64,000 nt of DNA from Calendula officinalis (Eukaryota > Streptophyta > Magnoliopsida > Asterales > Asteraceae), in assembly GCA_963853835.1 (NCBI GenBank), contig OY970834.1:22016365-22080364 (forward strand). The letters run 5' to 3'. A program made the position numbers and the translations under genes. Positions 11,455-24,247 of this stretch are shown here, piece by piece. Position 1 is the first letter of the stretch. Each line of letters starts with the position of its first letter. The notes under the pieces are model-generated. The model did no database searches. It saw only the letters and a program-made list of their open reading frames with translations, and was not told the DNA's origin.

Positions 11455-11895
11455 ACCAGTCACAAACTAAAAACGAATATACCAGTAACAAACTAAAAAC
11501 GAATATAGTAGTCACAAAATATAAACGAATATACCGGTCACAATCTAAATAAGAACATACAAATCACAAAAAACTATAAACTAACACATCAGTCACAAAC
11601 TATAAACGAACATACCAATATAAAGGGATGTTGAAATCTAAAGGGATGTTTACAATCCAATCTTCACAAACTAGAAACTTCAGAATGCATTTAAAGGGAA
11701 CATACCAGTCACAAAGAAAAACGAATATACAAGTCACAAACTAAAAACGAATATACCTGTCACAAACTATGAACGAATATACCAGTCACAAACTATAAAC
11801 CAATATACCAGTCACTATCTAAAAAGCGAACATATCAATCACAAAAAACTATAAACGAACACAGCAGTCACAAACTATAAACGAACATAGAAATA
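11455..11895. repeat. Left-arm minisatellite, about 26-bp unit
   Basis: Roughly 16 imperfect units of CCAGTCACAAACTATAAACGAATATA are head to tail (variants CAAACTAAAAACG and CATACCAG). The series is interrupted at about 11620-11700 by a second copy of the AAAGGGATGTTGAAATC...GCATTTAAAGGGAACATACC block seen at 11378-11455. Confidence 0.85.
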
Positions 11896-11903
11896 TAAAA
11901 CAT

Positions 11904-12640
11904 TCATAAAGTCTCGACTTTGATATAAACATGAATATTATCTCTGTTGGTTCTCTTCCAGAATTGTAGGGCTGCATCCCATTCCATATCAGTCGAGCAT
12001 CTGAGCTCCCTCTCTTCCTTCTTCCGGTAGATATCCTTCAAACTATTCAGTTCCAACTCGAATGCTTACTCAAGTAACCTTTTTGTTTGATTAAAACTGA
12101 GCTTTTGAGAAATCTCAAGAAACGTTGAATCTATTAGTATACCACCTAATGTTTTGCGGTCAATATCGACTTTAAGTTTTTCTTTCACATTTTTCTGAGG
12201 GTATATAATCCTATACTTTGAGTCATTTGAACCCCTCTAAGTGTAAATACCAAATTCCCTCGCCATTTTACAAAGGGTGGGTATGGGAACTGCAAAATAA
12301 AGTGAATTTTTTAATTGATAGATATAGTTTTTAAGTTTTATATAAAATAAAAAATAAAAAATAAAAAAAAATTACCATTCAGAAGATTTCTTTCTTTCTT
12401 CATGAGCCTCCCAAATGCCTCCAGAATCTCAGTTTCTTGAATCTCCTCGGATTTCCTTTTTCTTGTTACACTTTGATTCTGAGTTTGAATATGAGCAGCG
12501 TGGTGGAATTGAACATGGTTGTGGAATGGAGCAACATCTTGGAATTGAACATGAAATTGGTTCTGGAATGGAGCTATATGTTGGATTTGGTGGAATTCAG
12601 GTTGATATAAGTAATTAGGAATTGGATGGATTTGCTGCTG
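11904..12640 (-). pseudogene. Left-arm copy of an unidentified small gene
   Basis: Exon 1 (about 12640-12375) is rich in Gln, His and Phe (QFHVQFQDVAPFHNHVQFHH) and ends with a basic-acidic stretch TRKRKSEEIQETEILEAF. It is followed by a GTAATT donor. Exon 2 starts after TTTGCAG at 12289 and ends TGA 11904-11906 (ELNSLKDIYRKKEERELR, EWDAALQFWKRTNRDN). I do not recognise the family. In exon 2 the frame is broken by TAG and TAA codons and at least one shift. Compared with the right arm it keeps a 36-bp block (DRKTLGGILID) that the other copy lacks. Confidence 0.5.
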
Positions 12641-13350
12641 TAGTTCCTGAATTCCACCAAATCCATCCACTTCCTGATTACTTATATCAACTTGAATTCC
12701 ACTAAATCCAACATATAGCTCCATTCCACAACCAATTTCCTGTTCAATTCCAAGATGTTGCTCCATTCAACAACCATGTTCAGTTCCACCACGCTGCTTA
12801 GATTCAAACTCAAAATCAAAGTGTAACAAGAAAAAGGAAAGCCGAGGAGATTCAAGAAACCGAGATTCTGGAGGCATTTGGGAGGCCCATGAAGGAAGCA
12901 GCAAATATTCTGAATGGTAATTTTCTTTGTTTTTTATTTTTTATAAAACTTAAAAACTATATGTATAAATTAAAAAATTCACTTTTTTTTTGCAGTTCCC
13001 ACACCCACCCTTTGTAAAAGGACGAGGGAATTTGGTACTTCACTTGGAGGGGATCAAATGACTCAGAGGAGAGGATTCTATATCCTCAGAAATATTTGAA
13101 AAAAAAAGTTAAAGTCGATATTGAGATTCAACGTTTCTTGAGATTTCTCAAAAGCTCAGCTTTAATCAAACAAAAAGGTTACTTGAGGAAGCATTCGAGT
13201 TGAAACTGAATAGTTTGAAGGATGTCTACTGGAAGAACGAATAGAGGGAGCTCATATGCTCGACGGATATGGAATGGGATGCATCCCTACAATTCTGGAA
13301 GAGAACCAACGGACATAATATTCATGTTTATATCAAAGTCGAGACTGTAT
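12640..13350 (+). pseudogene. Right-arm copy of the same small gene
   Basis: This is the inverted partner of the left-arm gene. Exon 1 (about 12645-12918) has EFHQIHPLPDYLYQLEFH, then NQSVTRKRKAEEIQETEILE, and the same GTAATT donor. Exon 2 begins after TTTGCAG near 12995. The frame is interrupted by stops (TAA after LEFH region, TAG before IQTQNQS, TGA after YILRN), so no full product is possible. The function is unknown. Confidence 0.5.
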
Positions 13351-13354
13351 GAAT

Positions 13355-13560
13355 GTTTTATATTGGTATGTTCGTTTATAGTTTGTGACTGTTGTGTTCG
13401 TTTATAGTTTTTTGTGATTGGTATGTTCGTTTTTAGATTGTGAGTGTATATTCGTTTATAGTTTGTGACTGGTATATTCGTTCATAGTTCACGATTGGTA
13501 TATTCGTTTATAGTTTGTGACTGGTATATTCGTTTTTAGTTTGTGACTGGTATGTTCCTT
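13355..13560. repeat. Right-arm minisatellite, about 26-bp unit
   Basis: About eight inverted units of the left-arm repeat (GGTATATTCGTTTATAGTTTG), followed by the unique block TGTTCCTTTTAAAAACATTC that mirrors 11430-11455. Confidence 0.85.
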
Positions 13561-13912
13561 TTAAAAACATTCTGCAGTTTCTAGTTTGTGAAGACTGGAT
13601 TGTAAACATCCCTTCAGATTTCAACATCCCTTTAAAACATTTTTTTCCAAAAATATTATTTTGAAACAATGCTGCATACACCAGCAACTGAGTATTTATA
13701 ATGGTTGTTGAGTCTGTTAGTATCCTGTGAAAAAGATGGGGTTAAACATGGTCTACTGAATAATTGATTTGTTGAACTTTATAATGGTTGACCTTTATAT
13801 TCAACATACATTAATAGCGTATACAGTCATAAGTAATAAAAAAGTTAAGATTTTAGGGTTATTATAAATGGTTGACTTATATAATAAAAAATTTTGAAAT
13901 TTTTAAACAAAT

Positions 13913-14906
13913 TGTTAGTCCCGTGATAAGTGAATTACTGCACTTATATGCTTTCACTGACCAAATAAAAATTAAAGGTGACACTCAACACTTTTTAAAC
14001 TTTTCTTTATTAATCAATAATGATACAATAAAGATTCAAGCAGTTTGCGGAATAGCTAAGAACAAATCCTAACTAAATTGCTTGCATGTGATAGACAATA
14101 ATAGATACTATCTAAGATAAGTTCTGATCAACAAATGATCAGGCACAAGACCAGACACCTTCCTTACAGAGATTCAATTCTTAAATAAAGTGACAAAAGG
14201 TTAACTGGTGGTTCACACTCTGCTCAAAGAAATAAAGGTCTGGAGTGATTTTAGCAGCGTGTAACCTTATTGGGTGCACACCGAATTCGATCGTCAAGTC
14301 CTCAATTTATAGCCTTGGGAAACGTGGGGTCAAAGGAATGATCGATCGATTCCGCGTGTGAGAATTCCATTGGTGCAGAGGATATTTCATGGGACGAGCA
14401 CGATTAACGGAATTTTGACAGTACTTTCTGTCGTCTTGTGATCGCCTATATCTTCTATAAGATTTGCAAGATATTCCCATAATCAGCGATGCACTAACTT
14501 GTGCTTTACTTATGTCTTTCTGTGATACTGAAACTTTAGGCATCTGTGCGCTTCAGGTAGCCATGAGTCTTCGGATACTCATGCTTCTTCAGATGGCCTG
14601 CAGCTCCAGTGACATTCACTAAGAGTATTGCTTAGAAAGATATCTGTTTGATGGCTCAGTGTTATTGTCAAGTGTGCGCTGAACCTGCTACAACTATCTG
14701 ATCTGTTGATCAGTATATGATTCCGCATGGGGAACTGATCGTTGTTTCAGATAGTGATCAGATGGTGTAGCTGGGTAACTGAACCGAACTGATCAAATTC
14801 AGTTACCCACAATCTGAGGAACTAATCCTCAGATTGTCTTCTAACTATTTGACTTTTTGTCTTCATTAAATCCCTTAAGTGGGGAATGCTTTTCAGCGAC
14901 CCAACA
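13913..14906 (-). mobile_element. Solo LTR, about 994 bp
   Basis: On the minus strand it starts TGTTGGGTCGCTGAAAAGC (14906) and ends CACGGGACTAACA (13913), i.e. TG...CA termini. Flanking pentamers are CAAAT on the left and CAAAC on the right, a possible 5-bp target duplication with one change. No internal retrotransposon sequence is present on either side, so this is probably the product of LTR-LTR recombination. It is unlike the LTR at 4959-5464 in sequence. Confidence 0.65.
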
Positions 14907-15278
14907 CAAACAAATAATAAATAAAAGACCAATATAAAACTAGTTATGTATGTTAATTAGAAACAGTCAACACAAATTAATAATGTATGTGACCAGTATA
15001 ATGCCTCAAGCGCGTTGCTGCTTGTTTAAAAATATACGTTTTCCGTCTAGATTAGATCCAATTTGGACTGTATATAATTTCTCTATTTTTAATTTATGAA
15101 CAAAAATTGTGTAAATCATGCTTATTGTAGTTAAAACAATAATAGTGCTATCATGAATGATTTCTTATAGTTTTAAGCTATACTACAAAGTAGGTGAAAA
15201 TGTTAGAAAGTTTTTAAAGTTCAAAAGTTATTTGGTAATTGTGTCTTTTTCAAGTATGTGTTCCAAATACGTAGTATA
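14907..15278. other. No recognised gene
   Basis: AT-rich, with no ORF or terminal repeat that I can support. Confidence 0.5.
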
Positions 15279-15574
15279 TATTATCTCCGTATCAAAATAA
15301 GTGATACACTTTACATTTATAGGTGAATCATTAATTTTCCTTATTTAGTAAAAAAGTAAGAGTCATTCTTCACTAACCATTTACTTTAATAAAATGAAAT
15401 TACTTTTTTACCCTTAATTTTACTTTTAAACATCATTATTATCATTTTATTAAAAAGATGAGACTCATTTTCTACTAACTATTCACTTTATTATATCTTA
15501 ACTCTTATTTTAATCTTTTGCCTAAAAAACCATGAATCTTAAAATGTATCACTTATTTTGATATGGAGGTAGTA
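15279..15574. mobile_element. Stowaway-like MITE, 'CGTATC' family
   Basis: TATTATCTCCGTATCAAAAT at the left, inverse ATTTTGATATGGAGGTAGTA at the right; about 296 bp. Confidence 0.8.
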
Positions 15575-16844
15575 TATATGATCTTATTAAGTACAATAAG
15601 TCATTTTTAGTTAAAATTCAAAAACTAATGTAAAGAAATTAGATAAGAAATAATCAACTGAAAAAAAAAAGTTTATAAATATAATAAACATAAATTTTAT
15701 TATTCTTTTTGATTTGTAAACTTATACAAAAATATATTATAACTTTTGATAAAATAATTTAAAAACTTACACTAAATTAATTTAATTTAATATATGATTG
15801 TACAAAAAATTTAATATCTTGTCAAAGTAGTACGTATTCGAATCCTTTAATATCCATTTTGTTTGAGAAGTTTATGATCCTTGCTATAATAATAAATAAA
15901 ATTATAAAATATTTGACGTGTAAGTTTAAAAACTCAAAATAAAATGGTGGCTAGAAAACATTGTACCGCCCACATGCATGAAGATCCCACATGCATGAAG
16001 ATGAAGCAATGAGATTATCTAAATTGGATATTTATCAAAATAACCTTTATCTTGGAGGATATTTTTAAAGTATTTTGCAGATCCCGTTTTCTTTTCATAC
16101 CCGTTCCGTTCATTTGTAATGAATAGTAACTTTTCAATGAGAATTGTATAATAAGTAAATAAGCAGCATACAACCGGTTATGTATGTTGACTCAATTAAC
16201 TATTCTTATTTGACTATTATAGTCAATGTTCTACAAAAAGGAATGCTTATTAACATGTATGCTGCATATCAGAATTATCTCTTGTACTACAAATATGAAC
16301 TGATGATGCAGATGAAAAACATTATGAGCGTTGGCAGAAACATATTCAATATAAATATAAATTTATGTTGCATATCGAACATAATAAAATAAATGGCAAA
16401 ATAAAAAACATGAGAATGTAGAATGTAACGAGCTTTTAGAATTGACGATGCAGATAAAAACATAAAGAGCATATCAGAATTAGCCGAAGCATATTCAAAA
16501 CAATTATGAATTGATGTTGCATATGAAACATAATATAATACATGGCATAATCAAAATCATTAGTAAGAATTACATGTTGTAAAATATAATGTGCTTTTAG
16601 TAAAATTTAAAAATTGTTGTTGAATGCGTCTACAAATCAATCTGTGAATAAAACTTAAACCACTAATGTGGTTATATAAAATACGCTTATAACCTAATAT
16701 GAAGGATAACTAAGCAGCCTTAAAATACAGTTGTAGTAATAGTAAGCTTGTGTTAATTTACATTACATTAATTTCATTAATTTAAAGATTCTTAATAAAT
16801 CTGTTGAAGGGGGTTGTCAAGAAATGATTCCAACCATTAGTTAA
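15575..16844. other. AT-rich stretch, partly repeated, no gene
   Basis: 16290-16420 and 16440-16600 are imperfect copies of one sequence (GATGATGCAGATGAAAAAC, TTATGTTGCATATCGAAC and relatives). The 60-70-codon ORFs here (16180-16392 and its antisense) have no recognisable domain. The right edge is the CACTA target duplication TAA (16842-16844). Confidence 0.45.
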
Positions 16845-16861
16845 CACTAGTACAAAAATGA
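16845..16861 (+). repeat. CACTA left terminal inverted repeat
   Basis: CACTAGTACAAAAATGA, preceded by the target duplication TAA. Confidence 0.95.
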
Positions 16862-17700
16862 CCTATGGCCACACTTTTACGAAAACAGGCCGGCCACACT
16901 TCCAATTAAAAGTGTGGCTAAAGGTCATTGATAGAATTTTGTCATTGTTTTAGCTACATTTTAACTTGGTTTGCGTGGCTAATATATTGAAATGAATACC
17001 TTTAGCCATGCTTAAACATAACAAATGTGACATTTACGAGCCACACTGGAATTGTGTGGCCAAATGTCACCATGTGTCACAGACTTTGTTTGACACATGG
17101 AAACACATTGTGATGGTTTTTATAAGAGACGATTGGTAAATATATTGTTACACAAATCAATTGTTTATGTGTCTGTATCATGGAGCGAACCTAGCCACAT
17201 GAATCCGTGATGTAGCTAAAAGATAATATATATGGCCACATTAATTATTTATGTGTCCATATTGTTGCGTTTATTAGCCACTTAGTAATAACCAGAAAAA
17301 CGAGTCACTATAAGTATTTTATGGTAATGTTTCATTTTATTACGTGTGACTAAAAATTAATACTTGTCATAAAGAAGAAAAAAATTGTGTCTATAACTAT
17401 TTTATGGTTACGCCTAAATTCTAATATGTGTCTAAAGGTTAATCGTTTTCCAATTAAATGAAAAAAATGTGTGACTATAATTATATTACAGTCACTTTAA
17501 CATTCTGGTGTATGTCTAAAGATAAATAATAGGGATCGTAAAAAGAAAGATATGTGACTGAAAGTGTTTAGTAGTGACTTCTTATTTTAGTATGTTTAGG
17601 TAAAAGCAAAAATAAAAATAAAAATTATGACTGAATTAAATCAAATGTGACTATATTGATTTTACTGCAAACTAATAAAGACGTTAAAAGCAATGTTCCA
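16862..17700. promoter_or_regulatory. CACTA left subterminal repeat region
   Basis: Many copies in both orientations of a motif close to TGTGGCTA or TGTGACTA, for example near 16867, 16893, 16910, 17035, 17056, 17195, 17232, 17343, 17472, 17551 and 17648. In En/Spm the subterminal motifs bind TnpA; that these do the same is an inference from position and repetition. Confidence 0.6.
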
Positions 17701-19147
17701 AACTATAATAAACTGTTATTTTAGATAGAATTTATGAGCATAAAATTTATGGCTCAAAAGTTTCCCCCGATTATAGAGAACACACAGTAAGTGTGTGATT
17801 GAGAAACCGATTAGCAAGTTTTAGTGATTGTACAGGGTTATATTTTTTTAATTACTATATTTTATATAACTTTATAATAATGTTTGATGTATGAATCAAC
17901 TTTATATAATATGTTTATATGTTTTCATTTGACCCTAGTCACCCACCTGTTGAACCGATTGACCTGTGACCCGTCCACCGTACCGGGTCAATTAAAAACC
18001 CAGGTTTTAAAACATTACTTAAAAGTTTATTATAACTTAAGTGATATATGATGTGTTTTTTACTACTTCCAATAAATATCTCTTACCCGGTTCAAAATTC
18101 GTAAACTGAAAGTGTAAAAAATATATAAACGTAAGAACTAAAAGAACAAAATCCTAACAAACCTACACGTAATATAGTTTCAAAGAAGACCAACTTTGCA
18201 TTCAAACTCCTAGGACCCAACATTCTCTTAGCCCTAACCACAATAGCGGCCTCCTCCTCTAACCACAATATGATTTAATGGAATAAGCTTAAAACTATAA
18301 TATGCACGAAAAGATATCAGCAATTGGTGAAAAAAAGCTAGATAATATCATTTAATGGGATAAGCATGAAACTAAATATCCACATAACGAAATGATGTTC
18401 AAATAGATCTGTATAAAAATGTTAATAACACCAGTAAAACGATTCAAATTTTGACTAAATTTGGAAATAATCAACTAAGGAACTTTATATAAATATTGAA
18501 GCTAAGAAAAAATATCCATAAGTGCTAATATTAAAAAATTAAATCATTACCATCTACCTTAACAATATTAAGCTTGTATAAAAGCCTCAGTCTAAACAAG
18601 ACAGTTGTAAAAAAAATGGAAATGTGTTTTTCAGCATAAGCAAAACTCAATTTAAGAGATCGAATGCAGGAACTTTGAGATGATGAAGGTCATGGAAGGA
18701 GGTTGGTAAGGTTGTGATGACCTGCATAGGCATAAGGGAATATGGTTAATTTAACTAAATATATGATAAATTGACTATATAATACAACCTGAATGCATTT
18801 AGACTCAACTGCAATCGCTTCTTAAATTAAGACACGGGTCGACCCGAACACGAGACCCACTTCAAAGTGTTTGATTAAATTTATCAAATGTAATATATTT
18901 TTTGCCGCTGGGGAAGGCATACAACCATTGGCACAATCGGACCGGCCCGTTTTGGTCATTTATAAAAAAAAAAAGAAAAATGTTTACGCAAATGGTTAAA
19001 ATAAAACAATCAGGACAGTAAAATCTTTATACTTTTTAAACAACAAAACTAAAAAAATATAGCAACCGAAATCTAATTTAATATATCAATTTCTGCGTTA
19101 TAATTACCTGAAATTTTGAGAATGACTATCTTGGAAGAATGCTACGA
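17701..19147. other. CACTA interior downstream of the transposase gene
   Basis: Non-coding, AT-rich. It includes small remnants with GACCCGTCCACCGTACCGGG near 17968 and GGGTCGACCCGAACACGAG near 18837 that look like decayed hAT-type insertions. Confidence 0.4.
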
Positions 19148-22100
19148 TCATGTGTTCTCTTGTGCCTAATACAAACAAATGTAATTATTAGAGAATGAAA
19201 AATGTATAGGAAAAACAAAACTTGTATACATGTAAAACAGAATCGCATTAGACTATGAATTAGAAATGCATACCTTACGTATAACCATACCCCGACAGTC
19301 GGTCCGAAAATAATCATTTCGGGATTCTCTACCCAAGTCAAGTGGGTCTACACGTGGTAACTTATTATCATCATGAGGAAGAATTACAGTACTAAATTCT
19401 TCATCGACATCGTCATACACGTCTCTGTAATTTTTAGGAGGTGTCATGAAGACAATAGAGAATCTTTTATCAAGTTGGTCTGTCACATAGAATACTTGTC
19501 GTGCTTGTGAGGCCAATACGAAGGGATCATCCTTGTGGGCTAATCTATTAAGTTCAACCAATGTGTAACCAAGACTATCCTTCTTGACCCCATGTTTATT
19601 GTCTACCCAGTCACACATGAAAAGAGGAATTTTTCTAAAATGATAATCTAGTATCCATATCTCTTTTAGAACTCCATAATAAGCTTTTTGATCATATGTT
19701 ACAACTTCCTTAGAAATGTGCATGTCAGTTGCAACTACACTAACCCCACTATTCTGGTAAACTTTACCTTCACGACATTTTGTGCGAAACGTATATCCAT
19801 TGATGTTATACACATCGTATTTGAGTACGTTGTTGTCTGGTCCATGTGAAATCCACCTAACCGTTTCTGATATACTTTCTGTGGAGACCGCTAACTCTCT
19901 TTCAACCTGAAATTCATAACAGGGTTGAGCTTCAGCTCAAGAAAATACAAACAAGAGTAATTAAAGACAATATGAATATAGTGTACCTCTTCACGTAACC
20001 ACGGACCAAACATTTTACTGTGTTCCTTCTCAAGCCATGATTTTCGTTTAAAAGGATGTTGGTATTCCAAAAACGCCATGTGTCGACTGCAAAAACACTG
20101 ATTAATTATACACCATATTGTAAAATATAAATTAACAACATACATGTAAATACTACTTACTCGATATATGGTTCAACTTCAGATGTATTTTGCATGACAT
20201 AGAAATGTGCTTTGATAAAGAGCTCTGGAGAAACGTGAACTGCATTACATGCTGACAGTGGAATTCCATCACTAACATAATTATTATCTTCAACGTTATC
20301 TCTTTCAAATGTGTTTTGCTGCTCTGCAGGAATACCAACAGTTTTCATGCTTTTTAAGAATTCGCTAAAGAACTCAATCGTCTCTTCTGTAACATTCTCT
20401 TCAGCAATACATCCTTCTGGTTTATTTTTGTTTCGCACGTGCCCCTTAATAACCTTCATACACCTTTCAAATGGATACATCCACCGAAAGCATACTGGAC
20501 CACAAAGTTTTACTTCCCTAGTAAGGTGCACAGTTAAATGCACCATAACATCAAAAAAAGATGGAGGAAAGTATTTCTCGAGCAGGCACAATGTTACACA
20601 TAAATCTTCTTGTAACTTATCGAGTTCCTCCACTTTTATTTCTTTCCTACAAACTGATTTGAAAAAGAAACAAAGCCTAATAATAGCATGTCTCGTCTGA
20701 GTGGGCATAATAGATCGTATGGCAATGGGCAAAAACTGTTGCATGAGTATGTGATAGTCATGTGATTTAAGGCCAATAAGCTTCTTATCCTTTACACTCA
20801 CCAGACTAGAAAAATTAGAACAATACCCTTGTGGAACCCTTAACTTGTATAATGTTTCGCAAAACTTGTCTTTTTCCTCTGTCGTTAATGTGTAACTTGC
20901 TGCAGGAAGTGTGGTTATGCTCCCCTCAATCTTAGCTTGTAACTCTGGTCTCAACCCAAAATGTTCCAAATCTAGTCTAGCCTCTAATCCATCTTTTGTC
21001 TTTCCAGGAACGTTTAGCAATGTTCCGACTATACTCTCAGCCACATTCTTTTCAATATGCATAAAATCTATACAATGTTGGACACAATTATATCGCCAAT
21101 ACCTAAGACGTCGATACCATACATTATATTTTTTCCAATATGTGGTTTCTTTGTTGCCAGTCTCTGAACTACCCACATCTTTTGAAGTTCTCCTCTTTTT
21201 TTTCATCTTCCCACCTCTTCCTGTCGAACTTAGTTGGATGTCTACTTCCATATTCTTACTCTTTCCCCATTTATTAATAATATATTTGACCTCGTTATAT
21301 ATTTCTTCTCCAGTCATTGGTTCTGGAGAACGTCCAAACTCTTGTTCTCCATTGAAAGCCTTCTTTTGACTTCTGAATGGATGGTTATATGGTAGATATC
21401 GTCTGTGGCCAGCATAACTTTGTTTCTTCGATTTAGGAAGTCTAATACAGTGCGTTTGTTTCCCACACACTACACAACCTTTGTATCCACTGTAAGGACA
21501 TCCACATAGTGTACCAAGGGCCGGGTAATCATTTATCGTCCATAAAACAACTGCACGTAAAGTGAATGTTTGTCGTGCAAATGTGTCATATGTTTCGACT
21601 CCAACTTCGAATAAGATCTGCAAGTCATCAATCAATGGTGATAAGAAAACATCAATATCATTTCCTGGATTTCCCGAAATCAATAATGAAAGCATGATAA
21701 ACTTTCTTTTCATACACAACCATGGTGGCAGGTTGTAAATGACCATTAAAATTGGCCATACACTGTGATTCCTATTTCCTCTATTCACGTCGACCCCATC
21801 AGCGGAAATGCCAAGCCGTAGGTTCCTTGGATCGTTTGCAATTTCTGGAAATCTATCATCAATTGCAGCCCAAGCTGGTGTATCTGCTGGGTGACGTAAA
21901 ACACCATCGTTTATTCTACCGGTCGCATGCCATGTCAAATTTTGTGCTATACTCTTTGATTGAAACAGTCGTTTCATGCGCGGTATAATGGGAAAGTACC
22001 ACAGTACTTTTGCGGGAATATTATCATACACTTTCTTTTTTACCTCATCTACCTTCCATCTTGATTTTCCGCAAGTAGGACATACATTCACGTCTTTGTA

Positions 22101-22802
22101 CTCGTTCCTATAAAGAATGCAGTCGTTGATACATGCATGGATCTTTGTATACCCTGAACCCATTGCCTTCATTGCTTTCTTGGCCTCGTATGTACTATTG
22201 AACATTTCATTACCTTCAGGAAGCATTTTCTTCAACAAAACTAGTGTTTCAGTGAAGCACTTATCTGAAACTCCATACTTACTCTTCAAGTTGAGGAGTT
22301 GTACAATTGCAGACAACTTTGTGAAATCTTGGCACCCTTCATAAAGTGGCTTCTCAGCTTCTTCAATTAGTTTTTGAAATTTTTCGTAATCCTCACTGAA
22401 ATTTTCTTCTGTAGCTTCAACCATCTCTACTGTTTCAGCGGCATCTGTTGGAATTACTGTTGTGAAACTCGTAGATTCATCAAATTCTGTTGTGTGCATT
22501 TCATAGTTTTCTTCAAACAACTTTTTTTTTGGTGGGCACTCTTTTTCTCCATGCTTAATCCAATTGGTATAGTTTTGATCTATTCCATATCTAAATAAGT
22601 GATGATCTACCTCTCCAACATGAAGAGAAATGTGGTTTAAACATTTGGTGCACGGACATGGAATTTTTATTTTTTCTCTTGTTTTTAGAGGGTCTATATT
22701 CCATAATGTTTTCAAACTATTTACCGCATAATCTAAAAAATACGCAACTCCGTCAACATAAGGCTTTTTATGTCTATCAGTTACCATCCATGACTTGTCC
22801 AT
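19148..22802 (-). CDS. TNP2/TnpD-type CACTA transposase, about 1130 aa, 4 exons
   Basis: The DDE-type transposase of CACTA elements; it acts on the element's ends in the nucleus. Exons on the minus strand: 22802-20161, 20086-19987, 19906-19274, 19165-19148. All junctions are GT-AG and the frame stays open. The start is ATG 22802 (MDKSWM), the usual start of the family; the codons upstream to 22835 look like leader behind a CAACAG acceptor. Domains in order: transposase-associated domain (about residues 1-80, CPCTKCLNH), Transposase_21/TNP2 core (about 240-600), DUF4218-like (about 640-755, PIAIRSIMP...WMYPFERC), DUF4216-like (from about 945, YTFRTKCREGKVYQNSG and LDYHFRKIPLFMCDW). Candidate catalytic Asp residues lie in GISADGVDV (about 332) and TINDYPALG (about 426), followed by CPYSGYKGCVVCGKQTHC. 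The last exon codes only AQENT. Confidence 0.9.
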
Positions 22803-24247
22803 TTGGTTAATCACTGCAACCTGTTGAATATACAAATTTCAATACCAAAATCATCATTTTTTGTTAATCAATTGTTAAGAATTTTATGTTTTGGTTAATT
22901 GATGACAAGTGTTGGAGAACTTGCCTGCTCGTGGAAAGTCTTTGGTAATGTGTATATGAATCCAAATCCAAGCAAATACGGGTTTCTGGAGACTGAAAAC
23001 GATAAAAAAATTAACTTATTTAGCCTGTTATTAATATTGTAAATATAGAATTTAATCATATGGAAAGAGACATTTTGGGCATCCGTTAATTTGCTTTATT
23101 CCATAGATCCTCCAATTGTTGTTGATACCAGTCCATAAACTTATTTGATTTATACATAAATCAAAAACCGAAATCTGTAACAGAAGTTCAAAAAATTACG
23201 TCAAAATTATAGATGCATAATTGTTAAGGCAGTTAAGACAGTTAAAACACTAAAATTAAACATATTTACAAAAAAAGCAATTTAATTGGGTGAACTAGTG
23301 TTACCAAAAAATTCCTATCATCATGTTGACAAATATGTCACCAGGCATAGGGGTGTTCGGATCCCCCAACTGAGTTGAAAATTTAATTAGACCAAGGCTC
23401 ACGCTAGTACCACTATCTACAAAAGCATCCCTGCATCAAAATCAACATCCTTGAATCTATGTTTCTAAGTACTAATATCCAGAATTTAATTGTTCAATAA
23501 AACATCAAATGAGTTTATTCTACGAATGTGAAGTTTAAAGCCCTAATATGGAAGCTTCGTGAAAAATTCCAGTGATTGGTTACTGCTCGAGATTAATCGA
23601 ATAATTTAATCCAAGAAATCACAGATTGAAAGTTCAATAAATGTAATAGGCCACTCATAGACGTTGACATACAGACTTATCTCATGAATAAAGAATAACT
23701 TCAACGAAGATTGGTAAGAAGATGCGTATCACATTTAACCTGAAACTGGAAGAAACGATTTCATTGGAGGTCGGCTTTTCCGTATCACATTAAACCTGAA
23801 ATTGGTGAAGTAATTTTGATTTTTCTACAAACGTAAAAAGGATAGAGATTGGTGCCTGTGCGTGATTTCGTTGGTGGTTGACTCTCCTTATCACATTAAA
23901 GATGTTGATTATTTTAATTAAGATATTACTTTCACAAAAATGTTGCGTCAAACTAGAAACAACTTTTCCATAAAATTTACAAGGATTTTAATTATGTTAC
24001 TTTATGTGCATTAATTCATTCAAAGTTACCATTAAAACTAAAAAAAAACATTTAATATATCTACTGAAAATGTAACATATGAAATTTATTAATAAATAAT
24101 AAGATTTTATTAGAAACTTTCAATTAATTAATTCATCTAAACATGTGTCTAGGGGCACACGTTAGAAGAACCCTTTTTAATTAAGTAATATTTTTACTCA
24201 CAAAAATTAAAATTTTAACTGGTGTTGGGTGTGAAGTCGGATATAGA

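Larger units (their letters stand above)
11264..13738. repeat. 2.5-kb imperfect palindrome (foldback-type element)
   Basis: The left arm from ATCTTTTTCACAGGATACTA (11264) is the inverse of the right arm ending ...AGTATCCTGTGAAAAAGAT (13738). Pairing continues through the minisatellites, through a small two-exon gene present once per arm, to a centre near 12646 (GGATGGATTTG...AAATCCATCC). The left arm is about 280 bp longer, mainly because of more minisatellite units and a 36-bp block lost from the right arm (12130-12165). Long arms with internal repeats recall foldback transposons. No target duplication could be defined. Confidence 0.85.

Noticed and set aside
14307..14543. 78-codon ORF inside the solo LTR
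   Set aside because: LTRs are normally non-coding and the frame has no domain.
20311..22598. Plus-strand ORFs of 74-152 codons within the transposase exon
   Set aside because: They overlap the long, family-matching minus-strand exon 22802-20161 and have no recognisable domain.
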